Of a stretch of 64,000 bases of DNA, positions 53,688-61,641 are shown in pieces. The notes below the pieces were generated by a model. The model had not been told where the DNA came from, ran no database searches, and saw only the letters and a program-made list of their open reading frames with translations. Origin of the DNA: Kribbella sp. VKM Ac-2569. Lineage in GTDB: Bacteria > Actinomycetota > Actinomycetes > Propionibacteriales > Kribbellaceae. A program made the position numbers and the translations under genes. Position 1 is the first letter of the stretch, and each line of letters starts with the position of its first letter. The stretch is taken from NCBI RefSeq assembly GCF_004216905.1, contig NZ_SGXJ01000008.1, forward strand, positions 166,211 through 230,210. The letters run 5' to 3'.

Positions 53688-54434
53688 TCAGCAGAATCGG
53701 GGTAGATGATGGGCCAGCTGCTGCTGCCACCAGGGCCAGTCGTGTGCTACGTCGTACCCCCACATGTCCAGCTCATGCGGTATGCCTTTCTCGGTCAACA
53801 CAGCGTCAGTCGCGCGGGCCGACGGCAGCGAGCCGGTCGGGTTGGTCTCCCAGTCACCCTGACCCACGGTGAGCAGGATGAACAGACGCTTGCGCAACCA
53901 TTCCAGGTGATCACCGGACAAACCAGGCAGGTAGTCGGCCGGGTTGTTGAAGTACGTCGCGTTGCCGCGCTCGCCCCACGCGTGCCAACTGGCCGCGTCG
54001 TAGTTGCCCGACTGGCAGATCGCGACCGGGAACAGGTCGGCCCGCTTGAACGCGAAGTTCAGCGCGTGGAACGCACCGAGGCTGCAGCCGGTCGTGATGA
54101 TGTCGCCGACCCCCGGCGAGTCCGACCCGATCGTCGGCACCACCTGATTCACGATCCAGGACTCGTACAGCTCGTGCCGGCGGGCCCGGTCCTCGAGCTG
54201 AATGCTGCGGTCGGACCAGCTCACGTGGTCGTAGGAGTCGACGCAGTACAACTTGACCCGCCCGGCCTCGATCAGCGAGGCGACCGCGTCGACCATGCCG
54301 TTGTTCTCGTAGTCCCAGGCGCGTCCCTGCTCGCTCGGGAAGACCAGCACCGGGCGGCCGAAATGGCCGTACCGGATCAGCGTTCCGCGGCGGTCAAGCC
54401 CCGGCGCCTCCAACTCGACCTGCTCCCGTTCCAT
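53688..54434 (-). CDS. alpha/beta hydrolase esterase (COG4947-like)
   Basis: 248 residues. VLVFPSEQGRAWDYENNGMVDAV is near the start, the nucleophile elbow GCSLGAFHAL sits mid-protein and a late histidine in WGYDVAHDW completes a possible triad. ATG 54434 is preferred over GTG 54443 because of a better-placed GGGGTGGGG upstream. It overlaps the preceding esterase by 41 bases and is followed by the ATP-grasp gene after 11 bases. Confidence 0.8.
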   Translation of the reverse strand: MEREQVELEAPGLDRRGTLIRYGHFGRPVLVFPSEQGRAWDYENNGMVDAVASLIEAGRVKLYCVDSYDHVSWSDRSIQLEDRARRHELYESWIVNQVVPTIGSDSPGVGDIITTGCSLGAFHALNFAFKRADLFPVAICQSGNYDAASWHAWGERGNATYFNNPADYLPGLSGDHLEWLRKRLFILLTVGQGDWETNPTGSLPSARATDAVLTEKGIPHELDMWGYDVAHDWPWWQQQLAHHLPRFC

Positions 54435-55470
54435 CAGCCCCACCCCAGGTCCGTCGCAGTAGCTCCGTCAGCTCAGGATCCAGTACATCCCGCCACGCTG
54501 TGAAGTTGTGCATGTCCGGAGTTTCGTCGAGTACGACGTCCAGCCCGAGTTCGGCGAGCCGCGCCGCCATCACCCGGTTGTTGTGCACGTTCTCCTCGGT
54601 CGTCCCCGCGGTGATCGCGACCGGCGGCGTACTCGGCGCCGTGGTTGCCGCCAGCACCTGCGCGACGAACCCGGTCACCTCGGCGTAGAACTCGAACTTC
54701 GACTCCTGCGGATCGGTCTCCGGCGTGAAGAACGACCCGGACTGCAGGAACAGCCCGGCGAACGTCCCCGGGAAGCTCCACTCCGCGTGCAGCGCCGCGA
54801 GCGCCCCCAGGCTCGCCCCCATCATCACCGGCCGCCGGCTCTGGTACTGCGCCTGCACGGCCGGTACGACGTACTGCGTCAAAGACGTGGCGTACTGCGG
54901 GTTGGCGGCGTACCAGAGGTTGCGGGCGGTCGGCTCGATCAACGCCAGCCGGAACGGCGGCAGCGCGGACCCGGCGACCATCGCGCCGGCGTACTGCGCC
55001 AGACCGGCGTACGTGGCGAACTCCGGACCGTCGTGAGCGAGCAGCAATGGCAGCTCGAACGTCGGCGCGATACCTTCCGGCGCCCAGACCTGTACGTGGA
55101 CCTGCCCGACCGGAGATTCGACGGTCACCGGGGTCAGCGTCGACGGGATCGGCTGCACGGTGAGCCAGGCGGGCTCGACGTACCCCGGCAACGGCAGCCA
55201 GGAATGATGCCCGAACGCCCCGGCGACCGAACGCGGGTTGGTCGGATCGGTCCGCGTGCCGAGGTTGGCGATGTCGAACAGGTACTCCATCCGGTGCACC
55301 GACGGCCGCGGCAGCCGCAGCTCCCAGCCGTAGTCGACCGGCTTGAACTCGAGCAGCTCCGCCGGAAGGCCCAGCTCCTGCCACAACCGGACGCCGGTGA
55401 ACGCGTGCGTCGGGTCACCGAGGCGGAACACCACCTCGGCTCCCTCGACCGCGCTCACGACATCAGGCAT
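54394..55470 (-). CDS. enterochelin-esterase-like hydrolase (COG2382)
   Basis: 358 residues. The N-terminal region (about 1-110) resembles the Fes/E-set domain. The alpha/beta hydrolase part has LPLLLAHDGPEFATY, the nucleophile elbow MMGASLGALAALH and a late TPDMHNFTAW histidine. Fes-like enzymes cut cyclic or linear esters such as siderophores, so an ester-linked product or substrate is inferred for this operon. It is the first gene, with its start at 55470 and the palindromic promoter region 55493-55513 just upstream. Confidence 0.83.
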   Translation of the reverse strand: MPDVVSAVEGAEVVFRLGDPTHAFTGVRLWQELGLPAELLEFKPVDYGWELRLPRPSVHRMEYLFDIANLGTRTDPTNPRSVAGAFGHHSWLPLPGYVEPAWLTVQPIPSTLTPVTVESPVGQVHVQVWAPEGIAPTFELPLLLAHDGPEFATYAGLAQYAGAMVAGSALPPFRLALIEPTARNLWYAANPQYATSLTQYVVPAVQAQYQSRRPVMMGASLGALAALHAEWSFPGTFAGLFLQSGSFFTPETDPQESKFEFYAEVTGFVAQVLAATTAPSTPPVAITAGTTEENVHNNRVMAARLAELGLDVVLDETPDMHNFTAWRDVLDPELTELLRRTWGGADGTGAGRVGGAGA

Positions 55471-55504
55471 CCGACCACGGTACCGGCGAAAACACTGACA
55501 TCCT

Positions 55505-55528
55505 TTGTCAGTGATGGCGTTCTATCGT
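55505..55528 (+). promoter_or_regulatory. PafBC-type DNA-damage promoter (near match) of the MmcQ/YjbR gene
   Basis: TTGTCAGTG (55505-55513) is an exact match to the upstream half of the motif, and TATCGT (55523-55528) fits TAnnnT. The spacer is 9 bases rather than 8. It is also part of a 7-base inverted repeat, CACTGAC (55493-55499) / GTCAGTG (55507-55513). The leaderless GTG 55535 follows 6 bases after the -10. Confidence 0.6.
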
Positions 55529-55534
55529 GGGAAG

Positions 55535-55876
55535 GTGGTCGATCTCACCGATATCCGCGAAATCACCGCGGACCTCCCGCGCAGCTACGAGGTACTGGTC
55601 CGGGACCGGATCAAGTTCCGCGTCGGCCAGATCGTCTATCTCGCGGTCGCGGCCGACGAGCAGACCATCGGCCTCGGCTTCCCGCGTGAGGAACGCGCCG
55701 CCGCCCTCGCCGCCGAGCCGGACAAGTTTCTCCCGCCCCGCCCGTCCGACGAACGCTTCCAGTGGATCGAGCTCAACCTGGCCGCCGTCGAGTACGACGA
55801 GCTCCGCGAGCTGATCCTCGACGCCTGGGCGCTGTGCGTCCCGAAGAAGGTCCGGAGGGAGTACTTCGGCGACTAG
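55535..55876 (+). CDS. MmcQ/YjbR-family protein
   Basis: 113 residues. It begins VVDLTDIREITADLPRSYEVLVRDRIKFRVGQIVYLAV, matching the start of the YjbR/MmcQ family (CyaY-like fold), and ends ALCVPKKVRREYFGD, where the family has a conserved PK. The family is named from a mitomycin cluster gene. GTG 55535 is chosen over ATG 55514 because the family starts there and the predicted -10 ends at 55528, so ATG 55514 would not be on the transcript. The stop overlaps the end of the convergent glycosylase gene. Confidence 0.8.
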   Translation: MVDLTDIREITADLPRSYEVLVRDRIKFRVGQIVYLAVAADEQTIGLGFPREERAAALAAEPDKFLPPRPSDERFQWIELNLAAVEYDELRELILDAWALCVPKKVRREYFGD

Positions 55877-56979
55877 GCGGAGGTCACGACGACGGGCGTG
55901 TCCTTGCTGCCGATCAGGCCGAGCAGTTTCACGGCCTCGGCCTCGACGGCTTCGGTTTCGGCTGCGGTGACCGGGCCGTGGGTGGTGACCCGCAGGCTCG
56001 GGTCGGCGCCGCGATGATGACGCCAGTCGGCCGCGTAGTCGCCGTCGATCAGCACGGTGCCCATCGCGGCGCCGTTGCCGGGCGGCAGCGGTACCGGCCG
56101 TCCGTACGGGTTGACCCGCCGCCGATCCGCGTGCGACAGCAGCAGATTGTCGAACTCCGGAAGGAACCGCACCGGCGCGGGCGTCTCCGCGTCGGGCAAC
56201 GGACCGTCCGGTACGTCGAACAGTTCGCGCCCGTCCTCGTCGGCGTACACGCGCAACCCGGGCCTGAGCCGCTCCAGGACCTCACGCAGTTTCGTCAGCC
56301 CCGACCACATCTGTACGTCGGCCGCACTCGCCGGACCGAACACCGCCAGATACCGCAGGACGAGCGCGTCGAGCGAAGGATCCGGCACCGGCGACCGGCC
56401 GAGCCAGCTCTCGATCGTCTGCAGCGCGGCCGGCCCCGTCTGGCCCCACACTCCACGTGGCGTGACCTGAACGGTGCCGATCAGCGAGCTGACGGCGTAC
56501 GCCATCGCTGTCGCGTCCCAGTCCGGCCAGCGCTCGCCGAGCACTTCACCGAGCCTGCTGCGGCTGTACGGCTCCCGGCTCAGCAGGTCGCTGCCGAACG
56601 CAACGACAGCGTCGAGGTCGGCCCCGGCCAGTCGTTTGCCGAACGCGCCCCGCAGTCCACGTTCCGCGACCGGTCGCATGAGCGGCCACATCTTCAGGCA
56701 GTCCTCGGCGGTGACGAGATGGATCGTGGACCGCAGCAGCGTGCCGCGGACGACGTCCCGGTCCGTCATCAGCGCGGACAGGTCGGCCGGGTCGAAGCCC
56801 TCGAGCCTCGACCACAGCGCGACGTACGGCGCCAGCGGGGCCTGCGCCTGCAGACCCACCAGCCGCTCGACCAACTCGGCGACCGTGCCGCTCTCCCTGC
56901 GCAGCAGCTGCTGCCGCTGGAGGAGAGCACGGTTCAGGTCACGACGGCTGAGCACGCGGACCGGGGTCGAGGCGTTCAT
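55873..56979 (-). CDS. AlkZ-like (HTH_42) DNA glycosylase
   Basis: 368 residues of the winged-helix DNA-binding superfamily HTH_42. Q44-A-Q46 in LVGLQAQAPLAPYVALWSRL is the QxQ motif, the catalytic element in AlkZ, which excises bulky alkylated bases and unhooks interstrand crosslinks. Other members have QxD. It is 4-base overlapping with the epoxide hydrolase upstream (56976-56979). Convergent with MmcQ/YjbR, whose promoter is damage-type. Substrate range is inferred. Confidence 0.77.
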   Translation of the reverse strand: MNASTPVRVLSRRDLNRALLQRQQLLRRESGTVAELVERLVGLQAQAPLAPYVALWSRLEGFDPADLSALMTDRDVVRGTLLRSTIHLVTAEDCLKMWPLMRPVAERGLRGAFGKRLAGADLDAVVAFGSDLLSREPYSRSRLGEVLGERWPDWDATAMAYAVSSLIGTVQVTPRGVWGQTGPAALQTIESWLGRSPVPDPSLDALVLRYLAVFGPASAADVQMWSGLTKLREVLERLRPGLRVYADEDGRELFDVPDGPLPDAETPAPVRFLPEFDNLLLSHADRRRVNPYGRPVPLPPGNGAAMGTVLIDGDYAADWRHHRGADPSLRVTTHGPVTAAETEAVEAEAVKLLGLIGSKDTPVVVTSA

Positions 56980-58142
56980 CGGCCAAGCGTACGGAAGAAG
57001 GCGCGCACGTCCTCGACCAGCAACTCGCCGCACTCCATCGCGGGGAAGTGACCGCCCTCGGCGAAATCCGACCAGTGCGCGATCTCGTGCCCCGGATCGA
57101 CGATCCGGCGAACGACCGGACTGCTGTTGAAGACTGCCCAGCCGGCCGGCACCGACGACTTGGCGCCCCAGCCGAGATCCGAGTGTGCCGCCTCCCACAG
57201 GAAGCGGGCCGCGCTCGCGCCGGCGCGGCGGAACCAGTAAATGCTGATCAGAGTCAGCAACTGGTCGCGGTCCACGGACTCCTCGGGCGACTTCGCCGGA
57301 TCCGTCCACGCCTGGAACTTCTCCGCGATCCACGCCAGCTGCGCCACCGGCGAGTCGGTCAGCGCGGCGGCGATCGTGTCCGGCGTGTGGTTCTGCAGAT
57401 CCAGATAGCCACGTCCCGCCTGCCAGGCCGCCTTGGCCTGTGCGACGACCGCCAGGTCCTCCTCGTCGAGGTCGTCGGGCAGCGGCACGAACTCACCCGC
57501 CAGGCCGAGCGTTCCCCGGTCACTGTTCACATGCGTGCCGATCACCCGGTCGGGCACGGTCGCGCCCAGGTGCCCGGTGATGCCGGCGCCGATGTCGCCG
57601 CCCTGGGCGGCGAACCGCTCGTAGCCGAGCCGCGTCATCAGCTCGGCGAACGCGGCGGTGGTCCGTCCCAGCTCCCAGCCGCCGCCGGACAACGGCGTCG
57701 AGAACCCGAACCCCGGCAAGGACGGTACGACGACGTGGAAGGCGTCCGCGGCCTGGCCGCCGTGGGCGACCGGATCCGAGAGCGGCCCGAGCAGGCGGAG
57801 GAACTCGACCGCCGATCCGGGATAGCCGTGGGTGATCAGCAACGGCATCGCGTCCGGCTCGGGTGAACGGACGTGGAAGAAGTGGATGACCTGCCCGTCG
57901 ATCTCGGTCGTGTACTGCGGATAGCGATTGAGCTCCTGCTCCGCCCTCCGCCAGTCGTACGACGTACGCCAGTACTCGGCCAGGTCGTGCAGATAGCCGC
58001 CGGGGATGCCGCGGCTCCAGTCGTCGGCGTCTCCCGGGACCGGATGCGGCCGGCGAGCGTGTTCGAGCCGGAACGCGAGGTCGGCCAGGTCGGCCTCGTC
58101 GATGTCGATCAGAAACGGGCGGATCTCCTGTGTGTTCGTCAT
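56976..58142 (-). CDS. epoxide hydrolase (alpha/beta fold)
   Basis: 388 residues with the EHN-type N-terminal region (PFLIDIDEADLADLAFRLEHARRP) and an alpha/beta hydrolase core. HGYPGS is the oxyanion-hole HGxP. The nucleophile Asp is in AAQGGDIGAGI. The closing His lies in EGGHFPAMECGELL. It opens epoxides to diols. It is the first gene of a two-gene operon with the AlkZ-like glycosylase. A perfect palindrome lies between its ATG (58142) and the divergent WYL regulator. Confidence 0.9.
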   Translation of the reverse strand: MTNTQEIRPFLIDIDEADLADLAFRLEHARRPHPVPGDADDWSRGIPGGYLHDLAEYWRTSYDWRRAEQELNRYPQYTTEIDGQVIHFFHVRSPEPDAMPLLITHGYPGSAVEFLRLLGPLSDPVAHGGQAADAFHVVVPSLPGFGFSTPLSGGGWELGRTTAAFAELMTRLGYERFAAQGGDIGAGITGHLGATVPDRVIGTHVNSDRGTLGLAGEFVPLPDDLDEEDLAVVAQAKAAWQAGRGYLDLQNHTPDTIAAALTDSPVAQLAWIAEKFQAWTDPAKSPEESVDRDQLLTLISIYWFRRAGASAARFLWEAAHSDLGWGAKSSVPAGWAVFNSSPVVRRIVDPGHEIAHWSDFAEGGHFPAMECGELLVEDVRAFFRTLGR

Positions 58143-58160
58143 GCTTCGACCGTAGAAGCC

Positions 58161-58185
58161 ATTGCGGAAGACTTTCTTCCGCAAT
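58161..58185. promoter_or_regulatory. perfect inverted repeat, likely WYL-regulator operator
   Basis: ATTGCGGAAGA (58161-58171) and TCTTCCGCAAT (58175-58185) are exact complements around a 3-base spacer. It sits 18 bases upstream of each of the two divergent starts (58142 and 58204), so one bound regulator could block both. Confidence 0.85.
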
Positions 58186-58203
58186 GTCGGCCATGCTGGA
58201 GAA

Positions 58204-59220
58204 ATGCTGAACACCTCGGCTCGCCTGCTCCGGTTGCTGTCGCTGCTCCAGGCCCGGGCGCTGTGGGCCGGGCCCGAGCTGGCCGCGCGGCTCGGGGTGA
58301 CCACCCGCACGATCCGCACCGACGTCGACCGGCTGCGGCAGCTCGGTTATCCGGTGGAAGCCGCGCCCGGACTCGCCGGTGGCTACCGGCTCGGGGCAGG
58401 TGCCGCGTTGCCGCCGTTGCTGCTGGACGACGACGAGGCGGTGGCGGTCGCGATCGGCTTGCGTACGGCCGCCAACGGAGGGGTGGAGGGCATCGGCGAG
58501 ACCTCGATCCGTGCGCTCGCCAAACTGGAGCAGGTCCTGCCGCCGCGCCTGCGCCATCGGGTGAGTGCGCTGCAGTCGGCGACTCTCGCCGTACCGGCCA
58601 CCGGGCCGAAGGTCGACGCCGACGTGATGATCGCGATCGCGGCCGCGATCCGCTCCGAGCACCGGTTGCGGTTCGACTACACGAGCCACGACGGGCGGGC
58701 GAGCAGCCGGGAGGTCGAGCCGCACCGGCTGGTCGTCATGGGACGCCGGTGGTACCTGATCGCCTGGGATCCGGAGCGCGACGACTGGCGGACGTTCCGG
58801 GCCGATCGGATCACGCCGCAGATCCCCGGTGGCCCGCGGTTCACTCCCCGGGAGCTGCCGGAGGCCGAGGTCGCTGCCAGGCTGCAGCGCGGCGTCGGTA
58901 CCGCGACCTGGCGGTACTACGCACGGGTGCTGCTGCACGCACCCGCCGCCGACGTTCGCGCCAAGCTCCCGCTGCCCGTCGAGATCGAGGAGCTCGGCCC
59001 GGACCGCTGCCAGATCAGGGTCGGCTCCGACACCCCGCACATGCTCACGCTCTACCTCGGTCTGCTGGACGTGGACTTCGAGGTCATCGACGCGCCAGAG
59101 CTGTCGGCCGCCCTCACCGCACTGGCCGATCGGCTGCACCGCGCGGCCGGGCCGGCTGGCCGTTCGGATGCCCCTGGCAACGACCAGTCATCCTCAGGTA
59201 GTAAACCAGAACCATCCTGA
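58204..59220 (+). CDS. YafY-type transcriptional regulator with WYL domain
   Basis: 338 residues. The N-terminal HTH_11 reads LLSLLQARALWAGPELAARLGVTTRTIRTDVDRLRQLGYPVEA. The WYL domain (about 150-225) has HRLVVMGRRWYLIAWD, followed by a WCX region (about 230-330). WYL domains sense small molecules or single-stranded nucleic acid; PafB and PafC are members, but this one is a single-copy YafY type, not a PafB-PafC pair. It faces the epoxide hydrolase/glycosylase operon across a palindrome. Confidence 0.9.
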   Translation: MLNTSARLLRLLSLLQARALWAGPELAARLGVTTRTIRTDVDRLRQLGYPVEAAPGLAGGYRLGAGAALPPLLLDDDEAVAVAIGLRTAANGGVEGIGETSIRALAKLEQVLPPRLRHRVSALQSATLAVPATGPKVDADVMIAIAAAIRSEHRLRFDYTSHDGRASSREVEPHRLVVMGRRWYLIAWDPERDDWRTFRADRITPQIPGGPRFTPRELPEAEVAARLQRGVGTATWRYYARVLLHAPAADVRAKLPLPVEIEELGPDRCQIRVGSDTPHMLTLYLGLLDVDFEVIDAPELSAALTALADRLHRAAGPAGRSDAPGNDQSSSGSKPEPS

Positions 59221-59261
59221 CGGCCGATGGGTAGCGCGGTTTCGCGAGCGACTCTTGAAGC

Positions 59262-59372
59262 ATGACTGGGGACTTCCTACCCCGGCGCCAGAAGGCGTCG
59301 GTGCTGAGCCAAGCTGTGACCGTTGTGATTCTGCTTGCCGTGGTGGCGATCGGGGTCTGGCTGTTTACCTAG
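59262..59372 (+). CDS. 36-residue single-pass membrane microprotein
   Basis: ATG 59262 opens MTGDFLPRRQKASVLSQAV, then one hydrophobic helix (TVVILLAVVAIGVWLF) and a TAG at 59370-59372. Polar basic start and single helix make a typical small membrane protein. TTGAAG lies just upstream as a weak ribosome binding site. It lies after the WYL regulator gene and overlaps the stop of the convergent response regulator. Function unknown. Confidence 0.5.
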   Translation: MTGDFLPRRQKASVLSQAVTVVILLAVVAIGVWLFT

Positions 59373-60109
59373 GAATCCCAGCGCACATCCGCTTCGCCCG
59401 GCCGGACGACTCCGGCCTCGTAGGCGACCACGACGGCCTGGACTCGGCTGGACAGGCCGAGCTTCGACAGCACTGAGCTCACGTGGGTCTTGACCGTGGT
59501 CTCGCTGACGAACAGCTTGGTCGCCAGGTCCCGGTTGGACAGCCCACGGGCCATCCAGACCAGGATCTCCCGCTCCCGTTCGCTGAGGTGGGACAGCAGC
59601 CCGGCCCACCGGGCATCCGGTTGCGCCGGCGTGCTGATCGCCGTACCGCCGTCGACCTGACGCTCCAGCTCCATGCAGCGCTCGAGCAGGACGCGGGTCG
59701 AGGCCGGATCGACGAGCGAGTCGCCGCGGTGAACCGCCCGTACGGCGGAGACCAGGAGATCCGGATCGGTGTCCTTCAACAGGAACCCGGACGCGCCCGC
59801 GCGGACGGCGGCCAGTACATATGCCTCGTCGTCGAACGTCGTCAGCACCAGTACGGCGGGACGCGCCCGGCCGGCCTCCCGGTTGGCGGTCGTGATCCGC
59901 TCGGTGGCCACCAGACCGTCCATCACGGGCATCCGGATGTCCATCAGGACGACGTCCGGGTCGTGCTGCTCGATCAGCCGGAGCGCCTCCTCGCCGTTCT
60001 CGGCCTGCGCGACCGTGGTCAGGTCCGGCTCGTGGTCCAGGATCATCGCCAGGCCCATCCGGATCACGCCCTGGTCGTCGGCGACCAGGATCTTGATCGG
60101 CTCGCTCAC
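59369..60109 (-). CDS. NarL/LuxR-type response regulator
   Basis: 246 residues. The receiver domain has the phosphoacceptor Asp in VVLMDIRMP and the Lys in FLLKD, followed by a C-terminal LuxR HTH (LSEREREILVWMARGLSNRDLATKLFVSETTVKTHVSSVLSKLGL). GTG 60109 overlaps the kinase stop by 4 bases (60106-60109), the usual pairing; ATGs at 60142 and 60127 are alternative starts. It is controlled by the kinase encoded upstream. Confidence 0.92.
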   Translation of the reverse strand: MSEPIKILVADDQGVIRMGLAMILDHEPDLTTVAQAENGEEALRLIEQHDPDVVLMDIRMPVMDGLVATERITTANREAGRARPAVLVLTTFDDEAYVLAAVRAGASGFLLKDTDPDLLVSAVRAVHRGDSLVDPASTRVLLERCMELERQVDGGTAISTPAQPDARWAGLLSHLSEREREILVWMARGLSNRDLATKLFVSETTVKTHVSSVLSKLGLSSRVQAVVVAYEAGVVRPGEADVRWDS

Positions 60110-61464
60110 TTCTGCGGCGGCAGCCATGCCTGCACTCTCCATCCACCCAGGGGGCCGGCCGCGACGGCGAGCGTGCCGCCGACCGCTGTGGCCCGTTCCC
60201 GCATCCCGATCAGTCCGTTGCCGCGGCCGCTCTCCTTGCGGCGCGCGGTTTCCAGCACGTTCACAGGCGGCGGCCCGCCGTTGCCGTTGTCGTCGATGGT
60301 CAGCAGCTCGCCCTGCGGTCCACTCTGCCAGGTCACCCGCGCCGCGCTCGCCTTGGCGTGCACCATCACGTTCGTCAGCGCCTCCTGGATGATCCGCACA
60401 GCGGTCAGGTCGGTCGCCGACGTGAGCTGTCGCTGCCGTGGCGGCAGCTCCATCGTCACGTCGATCCCGACCGCCTTCAGCCGCTCACCCATTCGCGCCA
60501 CGTCGGTCAGGTCCGGCACCGGCGCGGTGCCGCCGCCGGATCCGGTGTCGCCGGCGATCTGCGGCGAGGCGGTGTTCAGCACACGGACGGTCTCCCGCAT
60601 CGCGGTCAGCGCTTCCTTGCCGCTGGCAATGATCCAGCGGATCGCCTCCCGCAGTACTTCGGGTCGCTCGTCGGCCACCCGGTCCGCCGCCTGCGCCCGG
60701 ATCACGACCGCGCTCACATGGTGCGAGATCACGTCGTGCAGGTCGCGGGCGATCCGGGTCCGCTCCGCGACCGCGGCCCGCTCCGCCTCGACCGCGCGCA
60801 GCCGGACCAGTTCGGCGTTCCGCTGCTCGAGCAGGGCCACCGACTTCCGGCGCCGGCGCGCGTCCGCGCCGAGCAGCACCATCCCGCAGATCAGTGCCTC
60901 CGCGAACACGAACAGTGACACGTCGATGTACGAGTACAGGCTCGGCACGTCCCGCGGGAGGCTCTGGTACCGATCGCCGCGCAGGATGTCGCGGTTGACA
61001 TGGCTGAGGACGATCGCGACCACGGCCGGCAGCCCGATCATCAACCCGGCCAGGCTGCCCATCGTGAAGAACAGACAGGTGAACCGCCGTACGCCGGCGG
61101 ACGCCGCCAGGTACCCGACCACGAGCAGCGGGACCAGGTGGATCTCCGACTGCAGCGCCGCGTCGCTGATCTCGGGCTGACCGAACATCGTGAGGCCGAG
61201 CTGTGCCGCGAGGCCGGTGCCGGCCGCGGCGTACAGGAACGGGTACAGCACCGAGACGGCCAGGAGCATCGTGCGCGGGATCCGCCGTACGAGGGCGACC
61301 GTGGCGACCAGGAACACGCCTGTGACGACCGAGACGGCCGGGTTGTGCGGACGCAGGCCGGTGCCGTTGATGAGGTTCAGTACGGCGAACCAGACCAGCC
61401 CGATGACCGCGGCGAGCAGCAAGTCCTGCTGCCCCTGCGACAATCGGCGCCAGACACTCATCAT
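60106..61464 (-). CDS. NarL-type sensor histidine kinase
   Basis: 452 residues. The N-terminal half has six hydrophobic segments. HisKA_3 follows, with the phosphoacceptor His in ARDLHDVISHHVSAVV, and a C-terminal ATPase domain with DDNGNGGPP and GRGNGLIGMRERATAVGG. Signal unknown. It is coupled with the response regulator by a 4-base overlap. Confidence 0.92.
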   Translation of the reverse strand: MMSVWRRLSQGQQDLLLAAVIGLVWFAVLNLINGTGLRPHNPAVSVVTGVFLVATVALVRRIPRTMLLAVSVLYPFLYAAAGTGLAAQLGLTMFGQPEISDAALQSEIHLVPLLVVGYLAASAGVRRFTCLFFTMGSLAGLMIGLPAVVAIVLSHVNRDILRGDRYQSLPRDVPSLYSYIDVSLFVFAEALICGMVLLGADARRRRKSVALLEQRNAELVRLRAVEAERAAVAERTRIARDLHDVISHHVSAVVIRAQAADRVADERPEVLREAIRWIIASGKEALTAMRETVRVLNTASPQIAGDTGSGGGTAPVPDLTDVARMGERLKAVGIDVTMELPPRQRQLTSATDLTAVRIIQEALTNVMVHAKASAARVTWQSGPQGELLTIDDNGNGGPPPVNVLETARRKESGRGNGLIGMRERATAVGGTLAVAAGPLGGWRVQAWLPPQK

Positions 61465-61641
61465 GTCGCCCAGCGTAGTCAGCCTTCGTTTGCCAAAGCT
61501 TCATCTGCCCGGAGGGGCGGGCTCTCCAACTTTTGGAGGAGGCTCAGCGTCCGAACTGATACTCAGGGGCTACAGATGGGACGTGAGAACGGTCCCTGGG
61601 ACCGATGTGCCGCCACACCCGGATCCGAGAGGCTGTACCCC

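Noticed and set aside
57520..59139. 539-residue minus-strand frame through the epoxide hydrolase start and the WYL gene
   Set aside because: It crosses two well-supported genes and the palindrome; no coherent domain.
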